A stretch of DNA of 64,000 nucleotides from Heloderma charlesbogerti (taxonomy: Eukaryota; Chordata; Lepidosauria; Squamata; Helodermatidae). A program made the translations under genes and the position numbers. Shown here in pieces: positions 32,132 through 44,718 of this stretch. Position 1 is the first letter of the stretch. The number at the start of each line of letters is the position of its first letter. The notes under the pieces are model-generated. The model worked only from the letters and a program-made list of their open reading frames with translations, was not told where the DNA came from and made no database searches. Where the stretch lies: positions 248,001-312,000 of the forward strand of contig JANEZZ010002198.1 of the NCBI GenBank assembly GCA_026122225.1, in the 5' to 3' direction.

Positions 32132-33794
32132 TAGGGTGGCTAGACATTGTGGAAAAAGAGGACAAAAGGGGACATAAGGTTGCACAGGAATGGTATATGC
32201 TAATTTATACATATAAATGGAGGCATATCAATAATTACTATAATTTAAATAGGAACAGAATACATCTCACCATAGTGGGGAAGACTGTGACCATGGGCAT
32301 GTCTCCACAACAATGGAAGGGGAAGCGAACCATGGCTTACCCGGCTTTTTCAAGGAACCAGCTTTGGTCTGCACAGGGCTCCATGAACATTCTAAATCGC
32401 TTCACAGGAACATACTTCCAGGTGCGGTGGGGGGATTGGAGTGAACGTCATCAGACCGGCAGGGGCTGCTCAACCAATAAGAGAGGCACCTCCCCCCTCC
32501 CATCCAGGCTCTACCCCCCTTTCTCCTTCCCCTGAAGCTCCCATAATGCGAAGGAGTGAAACTTTGCATTAATTACTTCCTTACAGCAACAAAACACACA
32601 GTAAAGAAATGAAGCATGGATATTTAGGGAACAAGGCTCATTGACCACAATGGTAGTTACTTCTGAGAAGACACCTGCTTCCCCAACCTATGCCTGATTC
32701 CACCATGTCTTGTTTTAATTTCTTTCTCTTTAAAACTGCATTAGCAAGCACTACCCTCTATCTCAATATCTCACTATTGTGAGATAGGGCATATAGGAAT
32801 TGCTGGCAAATGTGAGATGGTGAGATAGTGAGATGGGGTGTAGGTACTGCTGACAAAACCGCTATTTTGCTTTAATGCTTTACTTTAAAAAAAAAGTTAG
32901 AGGCTGCCTGGAGCACACCTATACTTTGCAGGGATGGCCACCAGAGTTTAGTGGTAAGCAAGGTGAAATAAATGCTATGAAGCAGCTCAGAACTCTGATG
33001 GCCAGCCCTGAAATTGCGGAAACATCGGAGAAACACAGGCAGGGAAAACATTGGGGAAACACCCCTTGACTGGGTCAGTGAAGTCACAACCAGGTGAAAG
33101 TCACACCCCATGGCAGGGAAATCAGTCATGCCAGAGTAAATGCAGAGGATGGTGCACACCACAACAGAAGCACAGACAAGCCAAATTAAGGAAAACATTT
33201 GGAGTAGAAGTAGTCTCAGAAGAACTGGTTTTTCGGTGCCACACTCCAGGGTGGCTGCAAGATGGCCACGATATCATGTGCCCTCCGAACTCAGCAGGAA
33301 AGGAAAGGAAAGGTTCCTCCCGTGCAAGCACCGAGTTGTTACTGACTCCTAGAGGGACGCCGCTTGCACTGGCGTTTTCATGGCAGACTATAGCGGGGTG
33401 GTTTGCCATTGCCTTCCCCAGTCGTGACTACCTTTCCCCCAGCAAGCTGGGTACTCATTTTACCGACCTTGGAGGGCTGGAAGGCTGAGCTGACCTGAGC
33501 CAGCTACCTGGGACCCAGCTTCTGCTGGGATCGAACTCAGCAACTTCACAGTAAATTGCTCGTGGATTTACGAGGTGTCCTGTGTGTCAGCTCAATCTGC
33601 TGATGAAGTGCTAACTGTTGATGGGCAACTTCAAGAGCCCTCCCTGCTCTCCCTTCTTATAGTTCTTTATGTTTAAACCTGACTTGGACTGGACAGTCCT
33701 TCAAATAGAGGACTCCTTCGAACAGAAGACTGTCCTTTGACAGTCCTTCAAATAGAGTATTGTCCTCTGTAAAGTAGGACACATGGCCATCCTA
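32132..33794. mobile_element. Composite hAT-like element, copy B
   Basis: Outer ends TAGGGTGGC (32132-32140) and GGCCATCCTA (33785-33794). The 8-bp flanks aatgcatg and aattcttg match at 6 of 8. The outer arms match copy A (14087-15744); the interior runs in the opposite sense to A and the same sense as the free copy at 9508-10195. A SINE has inserted at 33297. Best explained as a non-autonomous hAT carrying a module that can invert. Confidence 0.78.
33297..33531 (-). mobile_element. tRNA-derived SINE (5'-truncated)
   Basis: The minus strand begins near 'gagttcgatcccagc', which has an RNA polymerase III B-box (GTTCGATCC), continues through 'gtaaaatgagtacccagctt' and ends in 'cggtgcttgcacggg' with an (AAGG)n-like tail. 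The 11-bp repeat CGAACTCAGCA at 33286-33296 and 33532-33542 flanks it. The tail is not BovB-like. The family is widespread in reptiles but I do not assign a name. Confidence 0.75.
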
Positions 33795-34264
33795 AATTCT
33801 TGTCAATATGAGTTGCATGCACATTTGGATACAGAAGCCTGGGCTCACTATGGAGGAACGATGGAAGCAGAAGGTGCCTTCTAGAGCAGGGAAATAGCTG
33901 GACATTTGCTGGGGTATTTCATGACATGTGATAATGTTTGGAAAGTTTACACTGTCTTGTGCATTATACTGATATTATATGACACCCGACAGCTCCTTAA
34001 ATAATGACACAGGCTCAGATTCTCTATGAAAAATGAGCAATAAGAAGAAAAAAAATCAGTTGCATAATGTTTGAGCACTGTAATCTGTAATGTAATTGAC
34101 CATGGAGAAAATAAACTTCTCAGAGAGGGTGATTGATCTTGATACCATCTGAGCATTAGAACTTGTAGTGGTAGGAGTGGGTGAGGAGGATGTATTGTTT
34201 AAAATCAAGCCATTTCAGAAATGGGCTGCCAGATACGGCTCCTGTATATGCATATGCATATGTG
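33795..34264. other. Unassigned AT-rich stretch
   Basis: No repeat or gene recognised. Confidence 0.45.
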
Positions 34265-34272
34265 TATTTATG

Positions 34273-34607
34273 CAGCACTGGCCCAAGATATTTTACTGCC
34301 TGAGGCAACGCTGGTGCCCTCCTCAACCCCCAACCCCATTCCATGTACAGAAGCAACCTGGAGTGACAGTTGAACCTTACTTTAACACTGGTGACGGGAC
34401 AGTGACCTCCATGACACATGAGGTCAGCAGGCTAATTTAGGGGGTGCAGGACAGCCTGTTTGGTGCACACACAGCTGTGTCCTCCAAGAGAGAGGAATGG
34501 CTGGGAGGCATAGGAGGAATGACTGAGAGGCTGCCACTGCTGCTGCCCCCAAGTCTCTGCTGCCTGAGGCGATTTCTTCACTCTGCCTAATGGTAGGGCT
34601 GGCCCTG
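34273..34607. mobile_element. hAT-like non-autonomous element
   Basis: Ends 'cagcactggcccaag' and 'tagggctggccctg' are imperfect inverted repeats, followed inward by 'ctgcctgaggc' on both sides ('tactgcctgaggcaacg' and 'tgctgcctgaggcgat'). Flanks tatttatg and tatatctg match at 6 of 8. Confidence 0.7.
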
Positions 34608-34671
34608 TATATCTGTGCATATCTTTCTGTCTATAAAAATCTAATAAAAATATAAAAATCTATAAAAATCT

Positions 34672-37600
34672 TCAGCAAAGGAGATCGTTACCTTGTCGTG
34701 GTGCTGGAGCTTGAGCACTTCAATGATGTCATGAGCTAAACCGTGAAGGGACACCCAAGACGGGAAGGTCATGGCAGAGAGTTCAGACTAAATACAATCC
34801 CTGGGGAAGGAAACGGCAACCCACCCCAGTATTCTTGCCATGAAAACTAAATGGATCAGTACAACCAGAGATATATCAGTATACCATAGGAAGATGGGAC
34901 TCCCAGGTCAGAAGATGGTCAAAATGCTACTGGGGAGGAACAGAGGATAAGTTCAACTAGCCCCAGATGTGATGACGCAGCTAGCTCAAAGCCGAAAGGA
35001 CGGCTAGCAGCCGATGGTGCTGGTGGTGAACGACGAATCCGATGTTCTAAAGATCAACACACCATAGGAACCTGGAATGTAAGATCTATGAGCCAGGGCA
35101 AATTGGATGTGGTTATTGGGGAGATGTCAAGATTAAATATAGACATTTTGGGTGTCAGTGAACTGAAATGGACTGGAATGGGCCACTTCACATCAAATGA
35201 CCACCAGATCTACTACTGTGGACAAGAGGACCACAGAAGAAATGGAGTAGCCTTCATAATTAATAATAAAGTGGTTAAAGCAGTGCTTGGATACAATGCA
35301 AAAAATGACAGAATGATCTCAATTCGAATTCAGGGTAAGCCATTTAACATCACAGTGATCCAAATATACGCTCCAACCACAGATGCTGAAGAAGCAGAAG
35401 TAGGTCAGTTCTATGAGGATCTGCAGCACCTATTGGACAGTACATCAAAAAAAGATGTTATTTTCATTACAGGAGACTGGAATGCTAAGGTGGGTAGTCA
35501 AACGACACCTGGAATTACAGGCAAGCATGGTCTGGGAGAACAAAATGAAGCAGGACATAGGCTGATAGAATTTTGCCAAGACAACCCACTGTGCATAACA
35601 AACACTCTCTTCCAACAACCTAAGAGATGACTTTATACATGGACTTCACCAGACTGTCGACACCAAAATCAGATTGACTACATCCTTTGTAGCCAAGGAT
35701 GGCGGACATCTATGCAGTTGGTAAAAACAAGACCTGGAGCTGATTGTAGTTCAGATCACAAACTTCTTATTGCACAATTTAGAATCAGACTAAAGAGAAT
35801 AGGGAAGACCCACAGATCAGTTAGATATGAGCTCATGAATATTCCTCATGAATATGCAGTGGAGGTGAAGAAAAGATTTAAGGGACTAGATTTAGTAGAT
35901 AGGGTCCCGGAAGAACTATGGACAGAAGTTCGCAACATTGTTCAGGAGGCGGCAACAAAAAACGTCCCAAAGAAAAAGAAAACTAAGAAGGCAAGATGGC
36001 TGTCTGATGAGACGCTGGAAGTAGCCCAAGAAAGAAGGAAAGCAAAAGGCAACAGTGATAGGTAGGAGATATGCCCAATTAAATGCAAAATTCCAGAGGT
36101 TAGCCAGAAGAGATAAGGAATTATTTTTAAACAAGCAATGCGCAGAAGTGGAAGAAGATAACAGAATAGGAAGGACAAGAGACCTCTTCCAGAAATTAGA
36201 AACATTGGAGGTAAATTCCAAGCAAAAATGGGTATGATCAAAAACAAAGATGGCAAGGACCTACCAGAAGCAGAAGAGATCAAGAAAAGGTGGCAAGAAT
36301 ATACGGAAGATCTGTATAGGAAGGATAATAATATCGGGGATAGATTTGATGGTGTGGTCAGTGAGCTAGAGCCAGACATCCTGAAGAGTGAGGTTGAATG
36401 GGCCTTAAGAAGCATTGCTAATAACAAGTCAGCAGGAGATGACGGTATCCCAGCTGAACTGTTTAAAATCTTGCAAGATGATGCTGTCAAGGTGATGCAT
36501 GCCATATGCCAGCAAATTTGGAAAACACAAGAATGGCCAACAGATTGGAAAAAATCAACTTATATCCCCATACCAAAAAAGGGAAGCACCAAAGAATGTT
36601 CCAACTATCAAACAGTGGCACTTATTTCACATGCCAGTAAGGTAATGCTCAAGATCTTGCAAGGTAGACTCCAGCAATTCATGGAACAAGAATTGCCAGA
36701 TGTACAAGCTGAGTTTAGAAAAGGCAGAGGAACTAGAGACCAAATTGCCAATATCTGCTGGATAATGGAGAAAGCCAGGGAGTTTCAGAAAAACATCTAT
36801 TTCTGTTTTATTGACTATTCTAAAGCCTTTGACTGTGTGGATCATCACAAATTGTGGCAAGTTCTTGATAGTATGGGGATCCCAAGTCATCTTATCTGCC
36901 TCCTGAGGAATCTGTATAACGACCAAGTAGCAACAGTAAGAACAGACCACGGAACAACAGACTGGTTTAAGATTGGGAAAGGAGTACAGCAGGGTTGTAT
37001 ACTCTCACCCTACCTATTCAACCTGTACACAGAACACATCATGCGACGTGTTGGGCTTGATGAATCCAAGGCTGGAGTTAAAATCGCTGGAAGAAACATT
37101 AACAATCTCAGATATGCAGATGATACCACTTTGATGGCTGAAAGTGAGAAGGAGCTGAGGAACCTCATGATGAAGGTGAAAGAAGAAAGTGCAAAAGCTG
37201 GGTTGCAGTTAAACCTCAAAAAAACCAAGATTATGGCAACTGGCTTGATTGATAACTGGCAAATAGAGGGAGAAAACGTGGAGGCAGTGACAGACTTTGT
37301 CTTTCTAGGCGCAAAGATTACTGCAGACACTGACTGCAGCCAGGAAATCAGAAGATGCTTACTTCTTGGGAGGAGAGCAATGACAAATCTTGATAAAATA
37401 GTGAAGAGCAGAGACATCACACTGACAACAAAGGTCCACATAGTTAAAGCAATGGTATTCCCTGTAGTAACCTATGGCTGCGAGAGCTGGACCATAAGGA
37501 AGGCTGAGCGAAGGAAGATAGATGCTTTTGAACTGTGGTGCTGCAGGAAAATTCTGAGAGTGCCTTGGACTGCAAGAAGATCAAACCAGTCCATACTCCA

Positions 37601-37905
37601 GGAAATAAAGCCAGACTGCTCACTTGAGGGAATGATATGAAAGGCAAAACTGAAGTACTTTGGCCACATAATGAGAAGACAGGAGACCCTGGAGAAGATG
37701 CTGATGCTAGGGAAAGTGGAAGGCAAAAGGAAGAGGGGCTGACCAAGGGCAAGATGGATGGATGATATTCTGGAGGTGACGGACTTGACCTTGGGGGAGC
37801 TGGGGGTGGCGACGGCTGACAGGAAGCTCTGGCGTGGGCTGGTCCATGAAGTCACGAAGAGTTGGAAGTGACTGACTGAATAAACAACAACAACAATAAA
37901 AATCT
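34672..37905 (+). mobile_element. Near full-length RTE/BovB-related LINE, inactive
   Basis: The 5' region 'ccttgtcgtggtgctggagc' and 'ggaaacggcaacccacccca' corresponds to the BovB 5' end; the 3' end 'gaagtcacgaagagttggaa' followed by (AAC)n corresponds to the BovB 3' end. Flanking ataaaaatct at 34662-34671 and 37896-37905 may be the target duplication, but the site is low-complexity. Sequence divergence from the other BovB copies is large, so it is an older subfamily. Confidence 0.88.
35067..37871 (+). pseudogene. RTE endonuclease-reverse transcriptase, disrupted
   Basis: Endonuclease first: GTWNVRS at 35067, then 'NIDILGVSELKWTGMG', 'FITGDWNAKVGS' and the SDHK motif near 35750. RT follows: 'KSAGDDGIPAELFKIL', FCFIDYSKAFD, 'GVQQGCILSPYLFNLY' and YADD. 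The frame is broken by TGA at 35628-35630, a frameshift near 36060, another near 36205, TGA at 37638-37640 and TGA at 37740-37742. The ancestral stop is TGA at 37869-37871. Comparison with the BovB copy at 46887 shows CGA (Arg) at the first of these, so at least that one is a CpG-type C-to-T change. The full domain order EN-RT is what the copy at 17430 has lost. Confidence 0.9.
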
Positions 37906-37907
37906 AT

Positions 37908-38998
37908 CCTGGGTGCTAGGGCTTCCTTATGTCACAATGACAGACAGAAACTAAATAGATTATCCTTTCATAATCACTCCACAGTATGCTCTGTAGGTGC
38001 AAATTTCCCACCTCAAGAGAGGCTTGTGCCACCGAGGCAATCAGAGGAGTAAGCTGGCTAGTGATAGTTGCCCATTTTTTATCCTTGCCCTCTGCTGGTG
38101 CGTGGTAGGATGCCACAGTTGTTTTGCTGCTGAGCATCATCCATATTTGTTTTCCCCAAGGGACAGCAGACAGCTCACAGAAACAATCCGGCTCTTACAA
38201 GATGAAAAGGTTCTGTCGGACACAAGACACTTTTATTATGATAGCTTGATGCTCAATGTGATGGAGAAACAAAGCAGAAATTGTGATGATGAAACGAAAC
38301 AAAGAGCTGTTGAGATGTGCCATCTCCCATGTGATTACATTGTCTCTGAAGTATTGTATACCCGATGTTTCAGTGCTAGATGCCATCAGTTGCCCAATAC
38401 AAATTGGAATTTTCATACACTTTATGGAATACACCCTATTTTTAAAAATATTTAGTACACCTATCATACTATAATTTATCCAGGGCACTTCATAATCACA
38501 GTCCACTTCAAATTCTCCTAATGGCATACATTCACGTCATCATCTTTTTTTCTATATCAGGAAGTGTGATTGAAATGGAAAGACTAGATGACCTAAGCCC
38601 CACTAGTTATTAAAATGAAGCCACCCTCTCCCCACTTAGATCCAAAGCACTAGCGGTTGTTATGTGAGTAGCATTTAATAGACAGACAGATATGATTAAA
38701 TGAAATTACAAGCTCCCCCATAAATGCTGCACGTACTTTGTTGGGATAGTTACCAATGTCAGGGAAACAAAATTAGTTCATTTCTTTAAACAACAATTGT
38801 AGTACAGCATAACACTTCAAAATTTTGTGTATAGCTCCCTGTTATGCCCTTGAGGGTCTCATATCCATCATGAAGGACTGAACTAGCTAATGGAGAGCTT
38901 GTAGGTTGAAAAGTAGTAGAAAAGTAGATTGTCTGGTCCCTTTGACCATGCTAGTATATCCTCATGATTCCCTTCTCCTTAAAGGTGCATTCAGTGGA
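37908..38998. other. Unassigned stretch with an unrecognised 152-codon frame
   Basis: The plus-strand frame 37997-38455 is open for 152 codons with protein-like composition from about residue 50 ('RQLTETIRLLQDEKVLSDTR'). I recognise no family and see no splice signals that would make it an exon, so it is not called as a gene. Confidence 0.35.
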
Positions 38999-40870
38999 CC
39001 ACATAAGAACGTAAGAAGAGGCATGCTGGATCAGACCAAGGGTCCATCTAGTCCAGCATTCTGTTTACACATCCACAAGCAGGACACGAGGACAACAGCA
39101 CCCTCCCACCCATGTTTTCCAGCAACTAGTGTACATAGGCTCACTGTCTCTGGTACTGGACGTAGCACATAGCCATCAGGACTAGTAGCCATTGATAGCC
39201 TTTTCCTCCAGGAATTTGTCTAACCACCTTTTAAAGCCATTCAAATTGGTGGCCTTCGCTACATCCTGTGGTAGCGAATTCTATAGTTTAACTATGTGCT
39301 GTGTGAAGAAGTACTTCCTTTTATCTGTCCTGAATCTCCCACCAATCAACTTTTGGGATGACCTTGGGTTCTAGTATTTTGAGATAAGGAGAAAAAAGTC
39401 TCCCTATCCACATTCTCCACACCATGCATAATTGTGTACGGCTCTATCATGTCTCCCCTTACCCTCCTTTTTCCAAGCTGAACAATCCCAGCTGTTGTAA
39501 CCTTCTCTCATAGGGGAGATGATCCAGCCCCTTGTTAATTTTAATTGTCCTTTTCTGCACTTTCTCTAGTTCTACAGTATCCCTTTTTAGGTGTGGTGAC
39601 CAGAACTGTACACAGTATTCGAAGTATGGTCGCACCATAGACTTGTATAAAGGCAGTATGATATTGTCAGTTTTATTGTCAGTTCCTTTTCTAATTATGC
39701 CTAACAAGGACTTTGCCTTTTTTTACAGCAGCCGCACACTGGGTCGACATTTTCATCAAGCTGTCCACCACAACCCGAAGATCTCTTTCTTGGACCATGT
39801 CTCCACGACAACAGAAGGTGAGCAAATGGAGGAGTACTGGATTTTTTTTTTAAAGGAATCAACTTTGCTGCGCTTTGGTCCTATTTCAGCAGGGCTTGTC
39901 CTTCTATATGCTTACTAATTTTATCTTTAATAATGCCTTCAGCCTATTTACCTGGAACAGATGTTAAGCTAACCAGCCTGTAATGCCCTGGATCCCCCTG
40001 GATCCCTTTTTGAAAATTGGTGTTACATTGGCCATCTTCCAGTCCTCTTGTATAGAGGCTGATCTTAGGGATATGTTGCATATTTTGGTTAGAAGATCAG
40101 CAATTTCACATTTGAGTTCTTTGAGAACTCTAGGATGAATACCATCTGGGCCCGGTGATTTATTTGCTTTCAATTTATGAATAAGTTTGAGAACTTCATC
40201 TTTTGCCACCACTATTTGCCTCAGTTCCTTAGACCCCGTTCCTGGAAACATCAGTTCAGGCACAGGTATCTGTCCTATATCTTCTGCAGTGAAGACGGAT
40301 GAAAAGAATTCATTCAGCTTTTCTGCAATCTCCTTGTCCTCCTTCAGTACTCCTTTACCTCCATTGTCATCCAAGGTCCAACTGCCTTCCTATCTGGCTT
40401 TCTGCTTCTGATATATTTAAAAAAAAATTTATCGTTGGCCTTGATATTGTTAGTGATATGCCCTTCAAAATGCTTTTTTGCATCTCTTATTGTCTGCTTG
40501 CATTGCCTTCATGCAAGCCTGTGCTCCCTTTTGTTTTCTTCACTTGGGCAAGACTTCCATTTTCTAAAGGAAGCTCTCTTTTCTCTAATAGATCCCTTAA
40601 CACTGCTCATTAACCATGCCGGCGACCTCTTGGACTTGGTGCTACCTTTCCTAACCTGTGGTATACATTTGAGCTGGGCTTCTATTATTGTGGTTTTGAG
40701 TAATCTCCAAGCATTTTGAAGGAATATACTCTTCTTGACTCCCCCTTGTAACTTCCTTTTCACCAGTTCCCTCATTTTAGAAAAGTTTCCTTGTTTGAAG
40801 TCAAATGTGACTGTGTTGGACTGCTGGGCAATTTTCCTCTCTCTCGCTCCCTCATCACTGTTGAGTAGAT
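38999..40870 (-). mobile_element. CR1 LINE with internal replacement
   Basis: The minus strand runs from the ORF2 middle to the 3' end. At 40509-40775 and 39964-40374 are inter-domain and RT-start segments ('FFSSVFTAEDIGQIPVPEL', 'KSPGPDGIHPRVLKEL', 'WKMANVTPIFKKGS'). At 39459-39707 is the C-terminus ('RPYFEYCVQFWSPHLKRD', 'LEKVQKRTIKI'), and the tail reaches 38999. The RT core with its catalytic motifs is missing; in its place at about 39797-39890 is sequence resembling the start of the composite's interior module ('catgtctccacgacaacaga'). Confidence 0.85.
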
Positions 40871-41998
40871 TCTTTTGATTCTCTTGAATCTAGGACAAAA
40901 AAGAAAAATTATCTCTTCCAATAACTACACTGAAAATCCTAAAGTCTTAGATTTACTAATAATGAACAGTAACAGAAAAATATAATAGGGCATGTACAAC
41001 AGGAATACTAATGATTGGAATACAGGAATTTATATAAAGGTTTACATAAAGTTCTGGGTGGGACTTAGACAAGGGTCCCCACATGGTCTTTTATGCCAGG
41101 GTTTATTGACATACTTTCCAGGCAGATGTTGTGATAGCATCTAACGTGAACAAAATCTTGGGCAACTACATAAGGCAGGAGCAAAAGACTCCGTAGGCCC
41201 TACTGAATGAATTTCCACACTGTCTTCCCAGCTGCTGCACTAACTTTCTCCCTCAACCAGATCAGGTGACTTCTCCTGGCCTCATAGCTGGTTTACCATT
41301 TAAGACATGGGATAGTCTAGAATTTTTCCCTGGCTGGAAACTTGGAAGGAACCCCATGAGGAAGATTCCACACTCTCCTTTGGAATGCTGGCAGACTGGA
41401 AAAGATGCACTCTACTCTCTGGCAATGTTTCGTGGAGTGGAAGCACTTGGTTGTGTTACTTGTATTTAAGGCTGTTACATGGAAGGTGCCTGAAACAGCT
41501 TCCGCATGGTAGCTGCTTAAAGTAGCTGCTGTAAAGTATACAGTCGCTGTCATGTGGATGGTTCTCATTGCAGAGTTTTCATGTAATCTCCAGCTGCTGC
41601 AAGGCATGGCTGGTGATGGGATAGCAAATGCCTCATGGTGATCACCTCACGACAATCCCAAAGATGGGCTGCTCTCACATTATAGCTGCCCTATGCAGCA
41701 GCCATGACATGGTGTCTGTTTTAAGTAGGAGTGTGCATTTGCTTAGGACAAATCCCGACCCAAAGCAGGCTGCTTCAGACTGGTTTGGGACTTGTCCAAA
41801 GCAAAGCTAGTGTCCTCCAAATCTGTCCAAATCAAGTCTGGCAGCTCCCAAAGCATTGGAACCAAATCAGGAACCAAGACTGGGGTTTTGTACCCCCAGA
41901 CTAGCTGAACAGCCTTTCAAATACAATAATTGTATTTATAAGAACATTTCTAGACCACTTTTCAGCCCTAAACGAAGGTTCCCAAGCTGGTTAACTGG
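40871..41998. other. Unassigned DNA
   Basis: Near 41729, 'taggagtgtgcatttgct' looks like one end of a hAT-like element, but no matching second end was found. No gene recognised. Confidence 0.4.
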
Positions 41999-42006
41999 TT
42001 TTTAAC

Positions 42007-42841
42007 TAGTGCTGTGCTGAAAATTTTGATTCTTCCATTTTTGGCATTTGGGGGAGGGGGATGAAAATTCTGGCATAAGAGGCCAGGGAAGTGAGAATTT
42101 TGAGCAACTTTCTCCTTGGGGAGGAGGACAGGAGTTCTGCTTACCTTTTTAAGTGTAGGTGGTGGCTGAGGTTCTTCTTTCTTTTCTTTTTTTTACTCCC
42201 AGCACGCCCCCCCCACACACACACACTTGCAGCTGCCCAGGACTCTTTAGAGAGAAGCTTCTCCAGCCCAGCAGTTCTTTCTGAACTCCCAGGAGACCAC
42301 GTGACCACTCCCTCTTCTATAGGCATTCAGGAAGAGCTCTGGGGCTGCAGAAGCTGTGCAAACAAGAACAAATGGTGCTTTTAGAGATTTAGAAAAAGTC
42401 ACTTCTTCCTTGCGGCAACATAGAGCAAGCAAGATAAGAGGGTGTTTTTTTTTCTAAAGCTCCAAAAGTCCCATTTATTCTTATTTGCAACAGCCTAGGA
42501 CGCTTTGCAAAGAAGCTTCTGCAGCCCAGGAGTTCTTCCTGAATGCCTACAGGAGAGGGTGAGGTTGTATGGCCTAATAGGAGTTCAAGAAGTGCTGTTG
42601 GGCTGGAGAAGCCTGGCTGTAGAGAGTCTTGTGCTGGGGGCATTTTTCAAGTAAAAAAATAATAAAAGAATGAAAGATTCTTCAGCCACCTCCCAGACTT
42701 AAAAAGATATGTGGAAACCCTGCCCCCTCCCCAAGGAGAACATTCTTTGAAATTCTCCCCCTTCATGTGAAAGAAGCAGGAAAAAAAATGCAGGGAGAGA
42801 AAAAATTCTTGAAAATAGGGGCAGAATTCGGCACAGCACTA
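42007..42841. mobile_element. hAT-like non-autonomous element, 835 bp
   Basis: Ends TAGTGCTGTGC (42007-42017) and GCACAGCACTA (42831-42841) are perfect 11-bp inverted repeats. The flanks tttttaac (41999-42006) and tttgtaac (42842-42849) match at 7 of 8. The interior holds two related segments, 'agagaagcttctccagccca' (42250) and 'aaagaagcttctgcagccca' (42510). Non-coding. Confidence 0.85.
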
Positions 42842-42849
42842 TTTGTAAC

Positions 42850-43234
42850 ACAATAAAATAAGAAAACCATTAATTTAAAACACCATAAACAACATGTAAG
42901 CAAAGACTGGGAGCCAAAATTAAATGCAAAGAGTGGTGAAATTAAAACGTTGGTACTCTAATTAAATGCTGTTGAAAGCCAGATGAAATAAAAATGTTTT
43001 TACTGCTCACCTAAATACCACCAGGATTGGGCTAGTCTAACTTCTTTTTCGATGGAATTCCACAAGTGGGGTGCTGCCACAGAGAAGGCCCTGTTTCAGG
43101 AATTAGCAAAATGCAAATGATGCCAAGCTTTCCATACCTTTAATAGCTGGGTAAAGCATGGAATTTTGGCAGGTGCAGGGATGGGAGAGGAGGTATACTT
43201 CCTGTTTTATGAACTAAAAAAGAAGAAGAACTAG
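42850..43234. other. Unassigned AT-rich stretch
   Basis: Part of it ('gatggaattccacaagtggg', 'cacagagaaggccctg', 43050-43100) reads like an old L2-type LINE C-terminus. Otherwise nothing is seen. Confidence 0.4.
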
Positions 43235-44718
43235 CATTAGATGAACAAGTTAGGCTGGTTAGCTTAATGTCTGTTTCAGGTAAGTTGACTGAAAGCATAA
43301 TTAAGATAAAATTAGTAAGCATATAGAAGGACAAGCCCTGCTGAAATAGAATCAACATGGCTTCTGCAAAGGTAAGTCCCGTCTCACTAACCTTTTAGAG
43401 TACTTTGAGAGTGTCAATAAACATGTAGACAGGGGTGATCCAGTAGACATTGTTTACTTGGACTTTCAAAAGGCTTTTGACAATATCCCTCACCAAAGAC
43501 TTCTGAGCAAACTCAGCAGTCATGGAATAAGAGGAAAGGTCCTCTTATGGCTCAGTAACTGGTTAAAGAACAGAGAGCAGAGATTAGGAATAAATGGTAA
43601 ATTCTTCCAAGGGAGGGAAGTAGATACTGGGGTCCCACAGGGATCTATATTGGGACCAGTGTTTTTCAGCATGTTCATAAATGATCTGGAATTAGGAGTG
43701 AGCAGTGAAGTGGCCAAGTTTGCCAATGCCAATTATTTAGGGTCGTTAAAACAAAAAGGAATTATGAGGAGCTCCAAAATGATCTCTCCAAACTAGGAGA
43801 ATGGGCATCCAAATGCCAAATGCGGTTCAATGTAAGCAAGTGTAAAGTGCTGCACATTGGGGCACAAAATCCCAACATCAAGTATAACCTGTTGGGATCT
43901 GAGCTAGTGGTGACCTACCAAGATAGAGATCTTGTGGTGGACAACTTGATGAAAATGTCAGTCCAGTGTGCGGCTGCTGTAAAAAAGGCAAACTCCATGT
44001 TAGGCATAATTAGAAAAGGAATTGGGAATAAAACTGCCAATAGCACACTGCTTTATACAAAGCTATGGTGCAATCACACTTAGAATGGTTCTGGTCACCA
44101 TACCTAAAAATGGTATTGTAGAGCTGGAAAAAGTGCAGAAGAGGGCAACTAAAATTATCAAGGGGCTGGTACATCTCCCCTATGAGGGAAGGCTACAACA
44201 GCTGGGATTGTTTGGGGGAAAAGGAGGGTAAGGAGAGGCATGATAGAGCTGTACACAATTATGCATGGTGTGGAGAATGTGGATAGGGAGACATTTTTCT
44301 CCCTCTCTCAAAATACTAGAACCCAGGATCATCCTATGAAGCTGATTGGTGGGAGACTTAGGACAGATGAACGAAAGTACTTTTTTCACAAAGTGCATAG
44401 TTAAACCATGGAATTCGCTACCTCAAGATGTAATGATGGCCACCATTTTGGATGGCTTTAAAAGGTGGTTAGATAAATACCTGGAGGAGAAGGCTATCAT
44501 TGGCTACTAGTCCTGATGGCTATGTGCGATCTCCAGTACCAGAGGCAGTAAGCTTATGTACACCAGTTCCTGGGGAACATGGGTAAGAGGATGCTCTTGA
44601 ACTTGTGTCCTGCTTGTAGGTTCCTGGTTGACAGCTGGTTGGCCACTGTGTGAACAGAATGCTGGACTAAATGGACCCTTGGTCTGATCCAGCAGGACTC
44701 TTCTTATGTTCTTAACAA
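43235..44718 (+). mobile_element. CR1 LINE, RT part to 3' end, inactive
   Basis: From 43235 the plus strand encodes CR1 RT in fragments: 'VDIVYLDFQKAFDNIPHQRL' (43448), 'GVPQGSILGPVFFSMFINDL' (about 43630-43690), then 'FANAN' where FADD is expected, so the catalytic aspartates are lost. The C-terminus follows at 43820-44231 ('KKANSMLGIIRKGIGNK', 'LEKVQKRATKIIKGL'). The tail ends ggtctgatccagcaggactc ttcttatgttctta at 44718. Frameshifts and a substitution at the catalytic site mark it as dead. Confidence 0.9.

Noticed and set aside
33500..33545. tRNA gene
   Set aside because: The B-box-like sequence belongs to a SINE; there is no A-box or cloverleaf.
37997..38455. 152-codon plus-strand frame with protein-like composition
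   Set aside because: No family recognised and no splice signals; a single unsupported frame in AT-rich DNA can arise by chance.
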